From NCBI RefSeq assembly GCF_003233655.1, contig NZ_CP029833.1, positions 310,001 to 374,000 of the forward strand: a stretch of DNA of 64,000 nucleotides, read 5' to 3'. Under the pieces are notes generated by a model. It was not told the DNA's origin. It did no database searches and saw only the letters and a program-made list of their open reading frames with translations. The translations under genes and the position numbers were made by a program. Of the stretch, positions 55,715 through 63,784 are shown one piece after another. This DNA is from Azospirillum ramasamyi. Its GTDB lineage: Bacteria; Pseudomonadota; Alphaproteobacteria; Azospirillales; Azospirillaceae. The stretch's first letter is position 1. Each line of letters begins with the position of its first letter.

Positions 55715-56467
55715 CTACATCGCGAGAGGTACCGCATCCCGCAGAGCGCGTTCCCAAAGGACGGTCCGTTCGAAATGGAAACGGGCTTCCGGCGCCGCAT
55801 CGTTGCCGGTGGGACGGCCCAGGCTTCGTGCCATGCTGCGCAGCATGGTCTTGGCATCGTCGCGCTTCTGGTCGAAGCGGCCCTGCGGCAGCCAGCCGCG
55901 GAAAGCCGCCAGCTCGTCCGCCGGCAGCCCGATGTCGCCGCCCAGCCGCAGCATCCTGCCATAGCCGCGCTCGCGGTAGGGCAGTTCCTTGGCGATGGAT
56001 TCCAGGCGCAGGGAGGTTCCGGCGGTCAGCACCCGGTCGGCCACCGCGTCGGACAGGGTGCGGCGGATGTTGACCATCGCCTCGGACAGGGCGGTGTAGC
56101 CCAGCTCGGCCGGGCCGTGGATCACCGCGACCTCGTCGTCGTCCTCCAGCCGGCCGTCGCGGAACGCCTCGAAGATGGCGCCGACGCCGATCATGCCGAA
56201 GGGATACAGCTCCGCCGCGCGCAGTGCCCCCATGCTGGAGGCGCCGAACACCGGGATGCCGGCATGGATGGCGTAGAGGATTTCCTTGTGCCAGACCGAC
56301 GGCACGCTTTCGAAGAAGCCGTCGATGATGCCGATGGCCGCCGGCTTCTCAGCGCACAGACGCAGCACGTCGCCCTGGGCGACCGGCGGCAGGTAGGTGG
56401 CGTCCAGCTCCCGCTCCGCATCCTCGCGCGGCAGGGTGGGGCCGAGGAAGACATAGACGCCGCTCAT
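55715..56467 (-). CDS. TfuA-like protein
   Basis: A 250-residue protein with the TfuA core: VYVFLGPTLPREDAERELDA at the start, ..GIIDGFFESVPSVWHKEILY, GIPVFGASSMGALRAAELYP and GMIGVGAIFEAFRDGRLEDD. TfuA proteins accompany YcaO enzymes that install backbone thioamides. It overlaps the YcaO stop by 4 bp (ATGA), so the two are translationally coupled. No membrane segment; cytosolic. Confidence 0.9.
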   Translation of the reverse strand: MSGVYVFLGPTLPREDAERELDATYLPPVAQGDVLRLCAEKPAAIGIIDGFFESVPSVWHKEILYAIHAGIPVFGASSMGALRAAELYPFGMIGVGAIFEAFRDGRLEDDDEVAVIHGPAELGYTALSEAMVNIRRTLSDAVADRVLTAGTSLRLESIAKELPYRERGYGRMLRLGGDIGLPADELAAFRGWLPQGRFDQKRDDAKTMLRSMARSLGRPTGNDAAPEARFHFERTVLWERALRDAVPLAM

Positions 56468-57735
56468 GCCGCCTTCTCCATGGCTTGGGCGCCGAGCACG
56501 CGCAGGCCGCGTTCGCCCAGCAGGTAATCGGGGGATTCGTCGGCACCCTCCAGCCCCGGCACGACGACGCGCACGACGGGGATGCCGAATTCGGGCTTGG
56601 TCAGGTCGACCGCCACCGCCTCCTGGATGCCGACGGCGCGCAGCCGGTCGAGCTGGTGGGCGAGGTCGGCCTCGATGGTGGGGGCAGTGCTGGTCGGGCA
56701 GTGATGGAAGGAGCGCCGGCCGGCGCCATCGACGATCATCGCCTTCCAGCGGGCATGGTGGGCCGGGTCGAGGTGGCGCTCGTATTCGGCACGGGGCATG
56801 TCGTCGCGGGCGCCGGCGATGAACGTCAGGCGGCTCTGCGCCGCCTCGGTCAGGGCGCGGGACAGGGCGATCTCGCGCGCCACATGGCAGCCCATGCCGG
56901 TGGCCGGGCGGATGGAGTGCTGTGGCAGCTCCTCGCGCTCGACGATGCGGCAGAGGAAGCCGGGCAGGCCGACGTCGCTGGTGGTCTCCCACACGCCGAC
57001 GGCGACGCCCGCCGCTTCGAACCGGTCGATCAGCGAGCGGCAGACCGGATCGTCGATGCTGTCCAGGTCGATGCGGGTCGCCGCCTGGGCAACCGGATCC
57101 TGCAGGCGCCACAGGGTGGTCGCATCGCGCTCCACCAGTTCGGTGACGGCGTGGCTGATCGCCTCGACCTTGTGGTTGCCCGACGCCAGACCGTTGGAGC
57201 CGGCCAGGAAGGCGCCGTGGCCGGGGGCCATCGGTACGGTGAAATTCAGGTGGACCATCTCGAACGGAACCCATTTCGGGCCGCCGTTCAGCAAATCCTG
57301 CCCCTCGATCCACAGGATGGGGCTGTTGGGGTTGAAGCTGCCGGTCGACAGTCGGGGCAGGCGGTCGACATCCACCACCGGGTGGGTCCAGCGCAGCTCC
57401 TCGAAGCTGGCGAACTTCAGCGGCAGAGTGATGCGTTCGGCGTGATAGCTCTCGATCGATTCCATGACCCCCGACGCCTTGGCGGCGGCGAGCGTCACCC
57501 CCTTGCCCTGCGACACCGAGATGGAGCGCGAGTTCGGCCGCGTCACCATCACCACCGGAATGCCGACGGCATCCAGTCCGGTGACGTTCGCGACCCGGGT
57601 GATCCCCATGATCGGCAGGAACGGGGCGACCCGAGCCAGGGTCTGTTCGGGCGCCATGACCCGGTGGGTGCCGACCGTGTGAGCCTTCACCGCATCCGAA
57701 ACGGAGGCTTTGACATCGAGCAGATCGAAGGGCAT
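56464..57735 (-). CDS. YcaO-family protein (TfuA-associated)
   Basis: A 423-residue YcaO enzyme that would activate a peptide backbone amide with ATP. The ATP-binding residues are visible: SQGKG (about 75-79), GVMESIESYHAE (about 89-100), AVTELVERDA (about 195-205) and ALTEAAQSRL (about 290). The C-terminus lacks the PxPxP end typical of azoline-forming cyclodehydratases, which together with TfuA favours thioamidation; that is inference. Gene order: 65-residue peptide, hairpin, YcaO, TfuA, Crp. Confidence 0.9.
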   Translation of the reverse strand: MPFDLLDVKASVSDAVKAHTVGTHRVMAPEQTLARVAPFLPIMGITRVANVTGLDAVGIPVVMVTRPNSRSISVSQGKGVTLAAAKASGVMESIESYHAERITLPLKFASFEELRWTHPVVDVDRLPRLSTGSFNPNSPILWIEGQDLLNGGPKWVPFEMVHLNFTVPMAPGHGAFLAGSNGLASGNHKVEAISHAVTELVERDATTLWRLQDPVAQAATRIDLDSIDDPVCRSLIDRFEAAGVAVGVWETTSDVGLPGFLCRIVEREELPQHSIRPATGMGCHVAREIALSRALTEAAQSRLTFIAGARDDMPRAEYERHLDPAHHARWKAMIVDGAGRRSFHHCPTSTAPTIEADLAHQLDRLRAVGIQEAVAVDLTKPEFGIPVVRVVVPGLEGADESPDYLLGERGLRVLGAQAMEKAA

Positions 57736-57778
57736 CGCGGCTTGTCCGGGGCGGAGGAAAATCGAGAGGGTGCGTCCC

Positions 57779-57852
57779 GTTCCCGGGTCCGTGGCCGGTC
57801 AGCGCCTGAAGCGGTGCCGGTGGCCACGGTCCGAAGAACCGGAACCGGGAAC
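57779..57852. terminator. Attenuator-like hairpin between peptide gene and YcaO
   Basis: Nested arms: GTTCCCGG (57779-57786) with CCGGGAAC (57845-57852), and GGTCCGTGGCC (57786-57796) with GGCCACGGTCC (57822-57832, one mismatch). No T-tract, so it would reduce rather than abolish read-through, or protect the upstream message. Such structures often separate precursor peptide from enzymes in RiPP operons. Confidence 0.6.
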
Positions 57853-57856
57853 CCGA

Positions 57857-58054
57857 TCAGGCGCCCGGAGCGATCATGGTGCGGGCAGCTTCATGATCTG
57901 CGGTTTCGAAGCCGGCGCGGTCACCGGAACGGACATGGGTGCGAGCGGTGGCGATGGCGGCGTCGGCGATTTCCGTAACGCCATGAGCTGTCACGGCATA
58001 GAGACGACCGTCAGCGCCACGGATCATCGAAGCCTGGGAGATCGACATATTCAT
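57857..58054 (-). CDS. 65-residue peptide, candidate RiPP precursor
   Basis: A small protein starting MNMSISQASMIRGADGRLYA and ending ..AARTMIAPGA. It contains no cysteine, several Ala/Thr/His residues and a predicted helix in the middle (TEIADAAIATARTHV). It sits immediately before YcaO on the same strand, separated by a hairpin. A second in-frame ATG two codons later is possible; AAGGGC lies upstream of the first. A perfect CRP-type site is 65 bp upstream. Being the substrate of YcaO-TfuA is a positional inference; it may instead be an unrelated small protein. Confidence 0.6.
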   Translation of the reverse strand: MNMSISQASMIRGADGRLYAVTAHGVTEIADAAIATARTHVRSGDRAGFETADHEAARTMIAPGA

Positions 58055-58118
58055 GAGAGTGCCCTTCAAGTGTGTGTGGCTGATGTACCAACTCTTCACA
58101 TGCGAAGGGATGCTCCGC

Positions 58119-58134
58119 TGTGAAGAACTTCACA
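58119..58134. promoter_or_regulatory. Perfect CRP-type palindrome in the divergent promoter region
   Basis: TGTGAAGAACTTCACA is an exact TGTGA-N6-TCACA match, extended by one further base pair on each side (C..G). It lies 65 bp before the peptide gene (minus) and 71 bp before the ribbon-helix-helix gene (plus), so it could control both. A Crp-family regulator is encoded in the same locus. Confidence 0.75.
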
Positions 58135-58204
58135 GTGCTTGAGGTTGGGCCAGTGTAGTGGTCGCGGGCGACGACATCAATCCGTCCAGCATTAGGAGCG
58201 GCCT

Positions 58205-58495
58205 ATGCATTTTCAAAGGAAATCCTTATTTGATGTGACATATGGCACCGATCTGCGTAGCCTGATGGTTTGGCCGTCAGTGGTCTCCCGGACCATTCCT
58301 CTTACGGATCGCCGTGCAAAGCTGCGCTTGGAAATGGCAATCTGGAGTGGATTGGACGAAATTGCGAAAAAAGAAGAACGACCTGTCCGTGAACTCTGTC
58401 AAGAAGTCGATTCTTCTCGACCGACAACGATGCCGTTGACTAACGCAATCCGCAGTTATGTGCTCGATTATTTCCGGAGGTCCGATTTCCGCTAA
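58205..58495 (+). CDS. Ribbon-helix-helix protein (RHH_4-like), paralogue 2
   Basis: A 96-residue protein sharing with the product of 54439-54819 the pattern SxVSRTxxLxxRxxxxRLExxxWxGLxEIxxxExxxVxELCxEV and the closing AIRSYVLDYFRR. AGGAG precedes the ATG. Lower G+C than the neighbouring YcaO genes. It is divergent from the peptide/YcaO operon across a CRP-type site and ends 5 bp before the convergent cyclase-like gene. Probable transcriptional regulator. Confidence 0.75.
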   Translation: MHFQRKSLFDVTYGTDLRSLMVWPSVVSRTIPLTDRRAKLRLEMAIWSGLDEIAKKEERPVRELCQEVDSSRPTTMPLTNAIRSYVLDYFRRSDFR

Positions 58496-58500
58496 AAATT

Positions 58501-61500
58501 TTATGAAACTAAATGGGAGGTCGCTTCTTGCCTTTCGAACTTCAAGCCCTTCCCCGCCAATATCCTGGCGCATCTATTGGCGGTACGGGTCAGAGACAGA
58601 ATCCGTGCATTTCGTTCCGCAAGCTCTAAAGCCTGCCGTGAACCTTCGGCACCGTTATTCATTGCGAAGGCCATTTCCGCGTCCAGCGCATCTGCCTTTG
58701 CGAGATAGCCGATCCTGCCCGATGCTGATGCCGACTGTTTGACAAGCGCTGCCTGTTTTCTTGCTTGTTCCAGCTCCCCTATCAGGTGGTGTGTCTCGGC
58801 CAGCCAAAGATGGACCTGACTGATATAGGCATTGACCCGCTCTTGTTCGGCGATCGCCAACGCTTGCTCGAAGAGCGTCAGCCCATTATTGGCTCTGCCG
58901 ATCAGCACGTTTGCATAGGCAACGGCTCCCAACAAAAATGGCTTATGAAGTTTTGAGTGCGTCAGTTCGCAGATATCAAGCGCGGTTTCGAGATAAGAAA
59001 TTGACTCTCTCGCTTTCCCCAACAACAGATACGACCAACCCATATGCTCATAAGCGTAGAGTCTGGAAAAATTGTGATTGCTTGCATCTGCAGCCTCAAC
59101 AGCTTCAATGGCCGTACTGATAGCTTCGCTCTCATAGCCAATTTCGGCACAATTTCTTGCGAGATTGGCACAAACTCCAACTTTGCCGATCACAGCAAGT
59201 CCGAATCGTTCATGGAGGCAGTTTGGGGGTAGCATTTCGCGCGCAGACCGCAGCACGTTGTACCCATCGAGATAAAGACCTTTTTCCGCTAATATTCCGC
59301 CCAGCCTTCCAAGAAGTTGTATCTGTATTCTGCGATCAAAGCTTCCATCATTGGCAGCAAGCCCTTCGCGAATGAAATGAATGGCTCTGTCTATATTGCC
59401 GTTTGACCACTCAACTGCGGCAAACATAGACGACGCCCGCGCATAGCGGCGCGGATCTCCCACAGAAATTGACAGCTTCCGAGCTTCGTCCAGCAGTTGG
59501 CCGGTATCGGTGAAGCCGCGCGGCATTCTGGCTCGTGCTAACGAAATGGAAGTGTCAATCCGTTGAAACGGCTTGCGCGGCCGATCTGGGCAACGATTCA
59601 GTGCATCCAACGCGTTTCGGTAATGCCGGCTCGCATCCTCCAGCCGGGAGCGCAACTCCGCCCGTACGCCGGCGCGGCGGCCGAACAGGTGGGCGGCCGG
59701 CCAGCTTTCCGCCATGAAGGCATGGTGGGCCAGCAGATCCAGGCGGTTCGGCAGGTCGTGGTCGCGGCGGTGGCGCAGCGCCTCCAGAACACGGGCATGC
59801 AGGGCCCGGCGGTCGGATTTGGTCAGGGTGGCGTAGGCGACCTCCTGGATCAGCGCGTGCTTGAAGGAATATTCCAGGTTGGGCAGCAGGCGGGTGCGCA
59901 GCACGAAGCCGGCGCGCTCCAGATAGGCGAGGCAGTCGGACAGCTTCGTCATCGGCATGCCGGCCAGGGCCTGGAGCAGTCCGACGTCGAACGTCGTACC
60001 GATCACCGCCGCGTTCATCAGCAGCCGGCGCCGCTCCAACGACATCAGGTCCATGCGTTCGGCCAGCAGGGCGTGCAGCGTGCGCGGCAGCCGGTGGACC
60101 ACCAGCGGATCGATCAGGCGGTAGGCGCCCGGTGTGCCCTCGATGGCGTTGGTGGCCTCCAGCGTGCGCAGGACCTCCTCCAGATAGAGCGGGACGCCCT
60201 GACAGCGGGCGGCGACCTGGGCCTTCAGTTCGACCAGCGACCAGTCCGGTCCCAGCCAATGCGCCAGGAAGCTCTGCACCTGTTCCGCCGACAGCATGCC
60301 CAGTTCCATACGCCGGCCGCCCGCCCGGCCGTTCCAGCCCTGCTCCTGCGACTCGGGCCCCAGCGGCGGCGGCCGCCGGGTGGCGAGCAGCAGCAGGCGG
60401 GAGCCGGAGCCCGGCAGCGCTTCCGCCAGCCGTTCGAGAAGCCGCACCATCACCGGCCGCGCCCAATGGGCGTCCTCGACAAGAACCAGCAGCGGCCGGC
60501 CGACGACGCCGTCCATCGCCTCGTCGGCGGCCTCGACGCCGTCGCGGCACCGGAGCGGAGCCGCCAGTTCCAGCGTCGCGCCCACCAGCCCCTCGATCCC
60601 CAGCGACAGGTGCTGCGCGGCGTCCAGGCCGGTCCATAGCGGGTCCAGGCTCGGCCGGCCGAACAGGGCGCGCACCGCGTCGCCGGACAGCGAGCCGGAA
60701 CGGCGCGAGGCCGCTTCGCAAACCCAGTCGATCCCCTGTTCGCTGGCGCAGCCGGCCACCTGCTCCGCCAAGCTCAGCGCCACCGCCTCCAGATCGTCCG
60801 GATCGGCCAGCCGCCGAATCGGCATCTGCGGCCATTGCAGCAGGGTCCAGCGCCGGCTGCGCGGGTCGCGCAGGAATTCGCCCACGAGGCGCGACTTGCC
60901 GATCCCGGCCTCTCCCTGCAGCAGGAGCTGAACCGGTGTCCCGCCCTCCACCGCATCGGCCATTGCGAACAGGGCCGCGACCTCCCGCTCCCGGCCGATA
61001 CAGGGGGCATTGGTGGCGGACAGGAGGTCGGTGGCGGTGCGGCGCACGGCGCGGGCCCCGTCGAGCAGGAAGGCCGGCATCGGCTCCACCTCCTCCGATA
61101 AGCGGAGGCTTCCCATCGGGCGCACCGCGACGCCGACCGGGATCAGGTCCAGCGTGTCGCGGGTGAGTTGGGCGGTGTCGGAAGCGGCGCGCTGCTGCAG
61201 CTTGGCCGCCATATGCACGCATTCGCCGACCGCCCGGTAATCCGTCCACAGGCCGTTGGTCACCACATGGGCGACCGCGTCGCCGGAACTGATGCCGATG
61301 CGGATGTGGAAGAGCGGGCGGCCCTGTTCGTCGCGGGTGGCGCCGAGGATGTCCTGGGCGGCCAGACAGGCGCGCAGGGCGTGGTCCTCCTTGGCGCCTG
61401 GAGCGCCGAAGGTCGCCAGAAAGCCGTCGCCCAGCATCTGGGTCACCGTGCCCTCGAAACGCGGCACCGCCTCCGTCACCCGGTTCAGGATGGACAGGAG

Positions 61501-61674
61501 CAGGTCGTCGGCGTCTTCCGGATCGCGGCCGGCAACCATGGCGGAGGAGCGGACGATGTCGACGAACATCGCCGTCACCACCTTGCGTTCGCGCGGCTTA
61601 TCGACGGACAGGCGCGATGCATCCTGTCCGGGACCGCCGTCGTCGGTCGCTGTGCTCCACATGGCGTCCGCCAT
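58501..61674 (-). CDS. Cyclase-like domain / AAA ATPase / TPR protein
   Basis: A 1057-residue signalling protein. N-terminal class III nucleotide cyclase homology domain (about 28-205), with both metal Asp residues (FVDIV, D39; GDGF, D83). The catalytic Asn and Arg appear as His and Lys (VHMAAKL), and the purine-specifying Lys appears as Gln, so activity is doubtful. An AAA/ATPase domain follows (about 225-560) with GEAGIGKSRL. The rest (about 600-1057) is TPR-like helical repeats. The 3' third (58501 to about 59570) is much AT-richer than the 5' part, a sign of a mosaic gene. Related proteins are large signal integrators; targets are unknown. Confidence 0.82.
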   Translation of the reverse strand: MADAMWSTATDDGGPGQDASRLSVDKPRERKVVTAMFVDIVRSSAMVAGRDPEDADDLLLSILNRVTEAVPRFEGTVTQMLGDGFLATFGAPGAKEDHALRACLAAQDILGATRDEQGRPLFHIRIGISSGDAVAHVVTNGLWTDYRAVGECVHMAAKLQQRAASDTAQLTRDTLDLIPVGVAVRPMGSLRLSEEVEPMPAFLLDGARAVRRTATDLLSATNAPCIGREREVAALFAMADAVEGGTPVQLLLQGEAGIGKSRLVGEFLRDPRSRRWTLLQWPQMPIRRLADPDDLEAVALSLAEQVAGCASEQGIDWVCEAASRRSGSLSGDAVRALFGRPSLDPLWTGLDAAQHLSLGIEGLVGATLELAAPLRCRDGVEAADEAMDGVVGRPLLVLVEDAHWARPVMVRLLERLAEALPGSGSRLLLLATRRPPPLGPESQEQGWNGRAGGRRMELGMLSAEQVQSFLAHWLGPDWSLVELKAQVAARCQGVPLYLEEVLRTLEATNAIEGTPGAYRLIDPLVVHRLPRTLHALLAERMDLMSLERRRLLMNAAVIGTTFDVGLLQALAGMPMTKLSDCLAYLERAGFVLRTRLLPNLEYSFKHALIQEVAYATLTKSDRRALHARVLEALRHRRDHDLPNRLDLLAHHAFMAESWPAAHLFGRRAGVRAELRSRLEDASRHYRNALDALNRCPDRPRKPFQRIDTSISLARARMPRGFTDTGQLLDEARKLSISVGDPRRYARASSMFAAVEWSNGNIDRAIHFIREGLAANDGSFDRRIQIQLLGRLGGILAEKGLYLDGYNVLRSAREMLPPNCLHERFGLAVIGKVGVCANLARNCAEIGYESEAISTAIEAVEAADASNHNFSRLYAYEHMGWSYLLLGKARESISYLETALDICELTHSKLHKPFLLGAVAYANVLIGRANNGLTLFEQALAIAEQERVNAYISQVHLWLAETHHLIGELEQARKQAALVKQSASASGRIGYLAKADALDAEMAFAMNNGAEGSRQALELAERNARILSLTRTANRCARILAGKGLKFERQEATSHLVS

Positions 61675-61808
61675 GCCCGCCCCCCTCGCGAATATCGCGC
61701 GGGCATATTAGAGCATGTATTTCGAATTTTGCGAACATCCGAGCGATGCGGCACTCCAGAAATTCGCGCAGCCGGAAGGTGGCATATCCCCGTATGTAGT
61801 TCTGCCTC

Positions 61809-61838
61809 AAAAAGAAAGCGCCGCGACTTGCGCGGCGC
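61809..61838 (-). terminator. Intrinsic terminator of ilvD
   Basis: On the minus strand, stem GCGCCGCG / CGCGGCGC with a 5-nt loop is followed directly by TTTCTTTTT. It lies 81 bp after the ilvD stop and separates ilvD from the cyclase-like gene. Confidence 0.85.
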
Positions 61839-61918
61839 CTCGATTGTTACTTGTGATGCATGTTCGACGTGCCTGACTCGGAGAGATACGACACGAGTGC
61901 AGGCGGACGGTGCCCCGT

Positions 61919-63784
61919 TCAGCGGCGGACGGCGATACTCTCCACCTGTGTCACGTCGCGCACGGCGCCGCGGTCGGCGCTGGTGGTCAGGGCGGCGTAG
62001 GCGCGGAGTGCCGGGGAGACCACGCGCTCGCGGCTGGCCGGCTTCCAGGCATCGAGGCCCTTGGCGTTCATCTCGTCGCGGCGGCGCTGCATCTCTTCAT
62101 CGCCGACAGCGAGGCGGATGATGCGGTTGGGGATGTCGATCTCGATCCGGTCGCCGTCCTGCACCAGGCCGATGGCGCCGCCCTGCGCCGCTTCCGGCGA
62201 GACGTGGCCGATCGACAGGCCCGAGGTGCCGCCGGAGAAACGGCCGTCGGTGACCAGCGCGCAAGCCTTGCCCAGTCCTTTCGACTTCAGGTAGCTGGTC
62301 GGGTACAGCATTTCCTGCATGCCGGGGCCGCCGCGCGGACCCTCGTAGCGGATGACCACCACCTCGCCCGCCTTGACCACGTCGCCCAGGATGCCGGCGA
62401 CGGCGTCGTCCTGGCTTTCGAAGACGCGGGCCGGGCCGGCGAAGACGAGGTTGGAGGCGTCGACGCCCGCCGTCTTCACGATGCAGCCGTTCTCCGCGAT
62501 GTTGCCGTACAGCACGGCCAACCCGCCGTCCTGGCTGAAGGCGTTCTCGGCCTTGCGGATCACGCCCTTCTCGCGGTCGAGGTCGAGCTCGGGCCAGCGG
62601 CGCTCCTGGCTGAAGGGGACGACCGTCGGGATGCCGCCGGGCGCGGCGCGGTACAGGGTGTGGACGGCGGAATCCTGGGTACGCATCACGTCCCAGCGGT
62701 CCAGCGCCTCTCCCAGCGTCGGGGCATGGACGGTCGGAGCCTCGCGGTTCAGCAGGCCGGCGCGGTCCAGTTCGCCCAGGATGCCGAAGATGCCGCCGGC
62801 GCGATGCACGTCCTCGATGTGGACGTCGGACACCGCCGGGGCGACCTTGCAGACGTTGGGGACGCGGCGCGACAGCCGGTCGATGTCGGCCATGGTGAAG
62901 TCGATGCCGCCCTCCTGCGCCGCGGCCAGGATGTGCAGCACGGTGTTGGTCGAGCCGCCCATGGCGATGTCCAGCGTCATCGCGTTTTCGAACGCCGCCT
63001 TGCTGGCGATGCCGCGCGGCAGGGCGGTGGCGTCCTCCTCCTGATACCAGCGGCGGCAGAGGTCGACGGCGAGGCGGCCGGCGGCCAGGAACAGCTCCTT
63101 GCGGTCGGCATGGGTGGCCAGGATGGTGCCGTTGCCGGGCAGCGACAGGCCGAGCGCCTCGGTCAGGCAGTTCATCGAGTTGGCGGTGAACATGCCGGAG
63201 CAGGATCCGCAGGTCGGGCAGGACCCGCGCTCCATCTCCGCCGCCTCCTCGTCGGAGACGGTCGGGTCGGCGGCGGCGACCATGGCGTCGATCAGATCGA
63301 CCGACTTGACCTTGCCGCGCCAGTTGACCTTGCCGGCCTCCATCGGGCCGCCGGAGACGAAGACCGCCGGGATGTTCAGCCGCATCGCGGCCATCAGCAT
63401 GCCGGGGGTGATCTTGTCGCAGTTGGAGATGCAGACCAGCGCGTCGGCGCAATGGGCGTTCGCCATGTATTCGACCGCGTCGGCGATCAGCTCGCGCGAG
63501 GGCAGGCTGTAAAGCATGCCGCCATGGCCCATGGCGATGCCGTCGTCCACCGCGATGGTGTTGAACTCCTTCGCCACGCCGCCGGCCTTCTCGATCTCGC
63601 GCGCCACCAGCTGCCCCAGATCCTTCAGGTGGACGTGGCCGGGAACGAACTGGGTGAAGGAGTTGGCGATGGCGATGATCGGCTTGCCGAAATCGCCGTC
63701 CTTCATGCCGGTCGCCCGCCACAGGCCGCGCGCGCCCGCCATGTTGCGGCCATGGGTGGAGGTGCGGGAACGGTAGTGCGGCAT
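61919..63784 (-). CDS. ilvD: Dihydroxy-acid dehydratase
   Basis: A 621-residue Fe-S enzyme of valine, isoleucine and pantothenate synthesis, dehydrating 2,3-dihydroxy acids to 2-keto acids. The cluster cysteines lie in CISNCDKITPGM and CPTCGSCSGMFTANSM. FGKPIIAIANSFTQFVPGH, AMGGSTNTVLH and LVTDGRFSGGTSG are family hallmarks. Full length compared with E. coli IlvD (616). The ATG at 63784 starts MPHYRSRTSTHGRNMAGARG, the usual N-terminus. A core biosynthetic gene on a plasmid-type replicon. Confidence 0.96.
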   Translation of the reverse strand: MPHYRSRTSTHGRNMAGARGLWRATGMKDGDFGKPIIAIANSFTQFVPGHVHLKDLGQLVAREIEKAGGVAKEFNTIAVDDGIAMGHGGMLYSLPSRELIADAVEYMANAHCADALVCISNCDKITPGMLMAAMRLNIPAVFVSGGPMEAGKVNWRGKVKSVDLIDAMVAAADPTVSDEEAAEMERGSCPTCGSCSGMFTANSMNCLTEALGLSLPGNGTILATHADRKELFLAAGRLAVDLCRRWYQEEDATALPRGIASKAAFENAMTLDIAMGGSTNTVLHILAAAQEGGIDFTMADIDRLSRRVPNVCKVAPAVSDVHIEDVHRAGGIFGILGELDRAGLLNREAPTVHAPTLGEALDRWDVMRTQDSAVHTLYRAAPGGIPTVVPFSQERRWPELDLDREKGVIRKAENAFSQDGGLAVLYGNIAENGCIVKTAGVDASNLVFAGPARVFESQDDAVAGILGDVVKAGEVVVIRYEGPRGGPGMQEMLYPTSYLKSKGLGKACALVTDGRFSGGTSGLSIGHVSPEAAQGGAIGLVQDGDRIEIDIPNRIIRLAVGDEEMQRRRDEMNAKGLDAWKPASRERVVSPALRAYAALTTSADRGAVRDVTQVESIAVRR

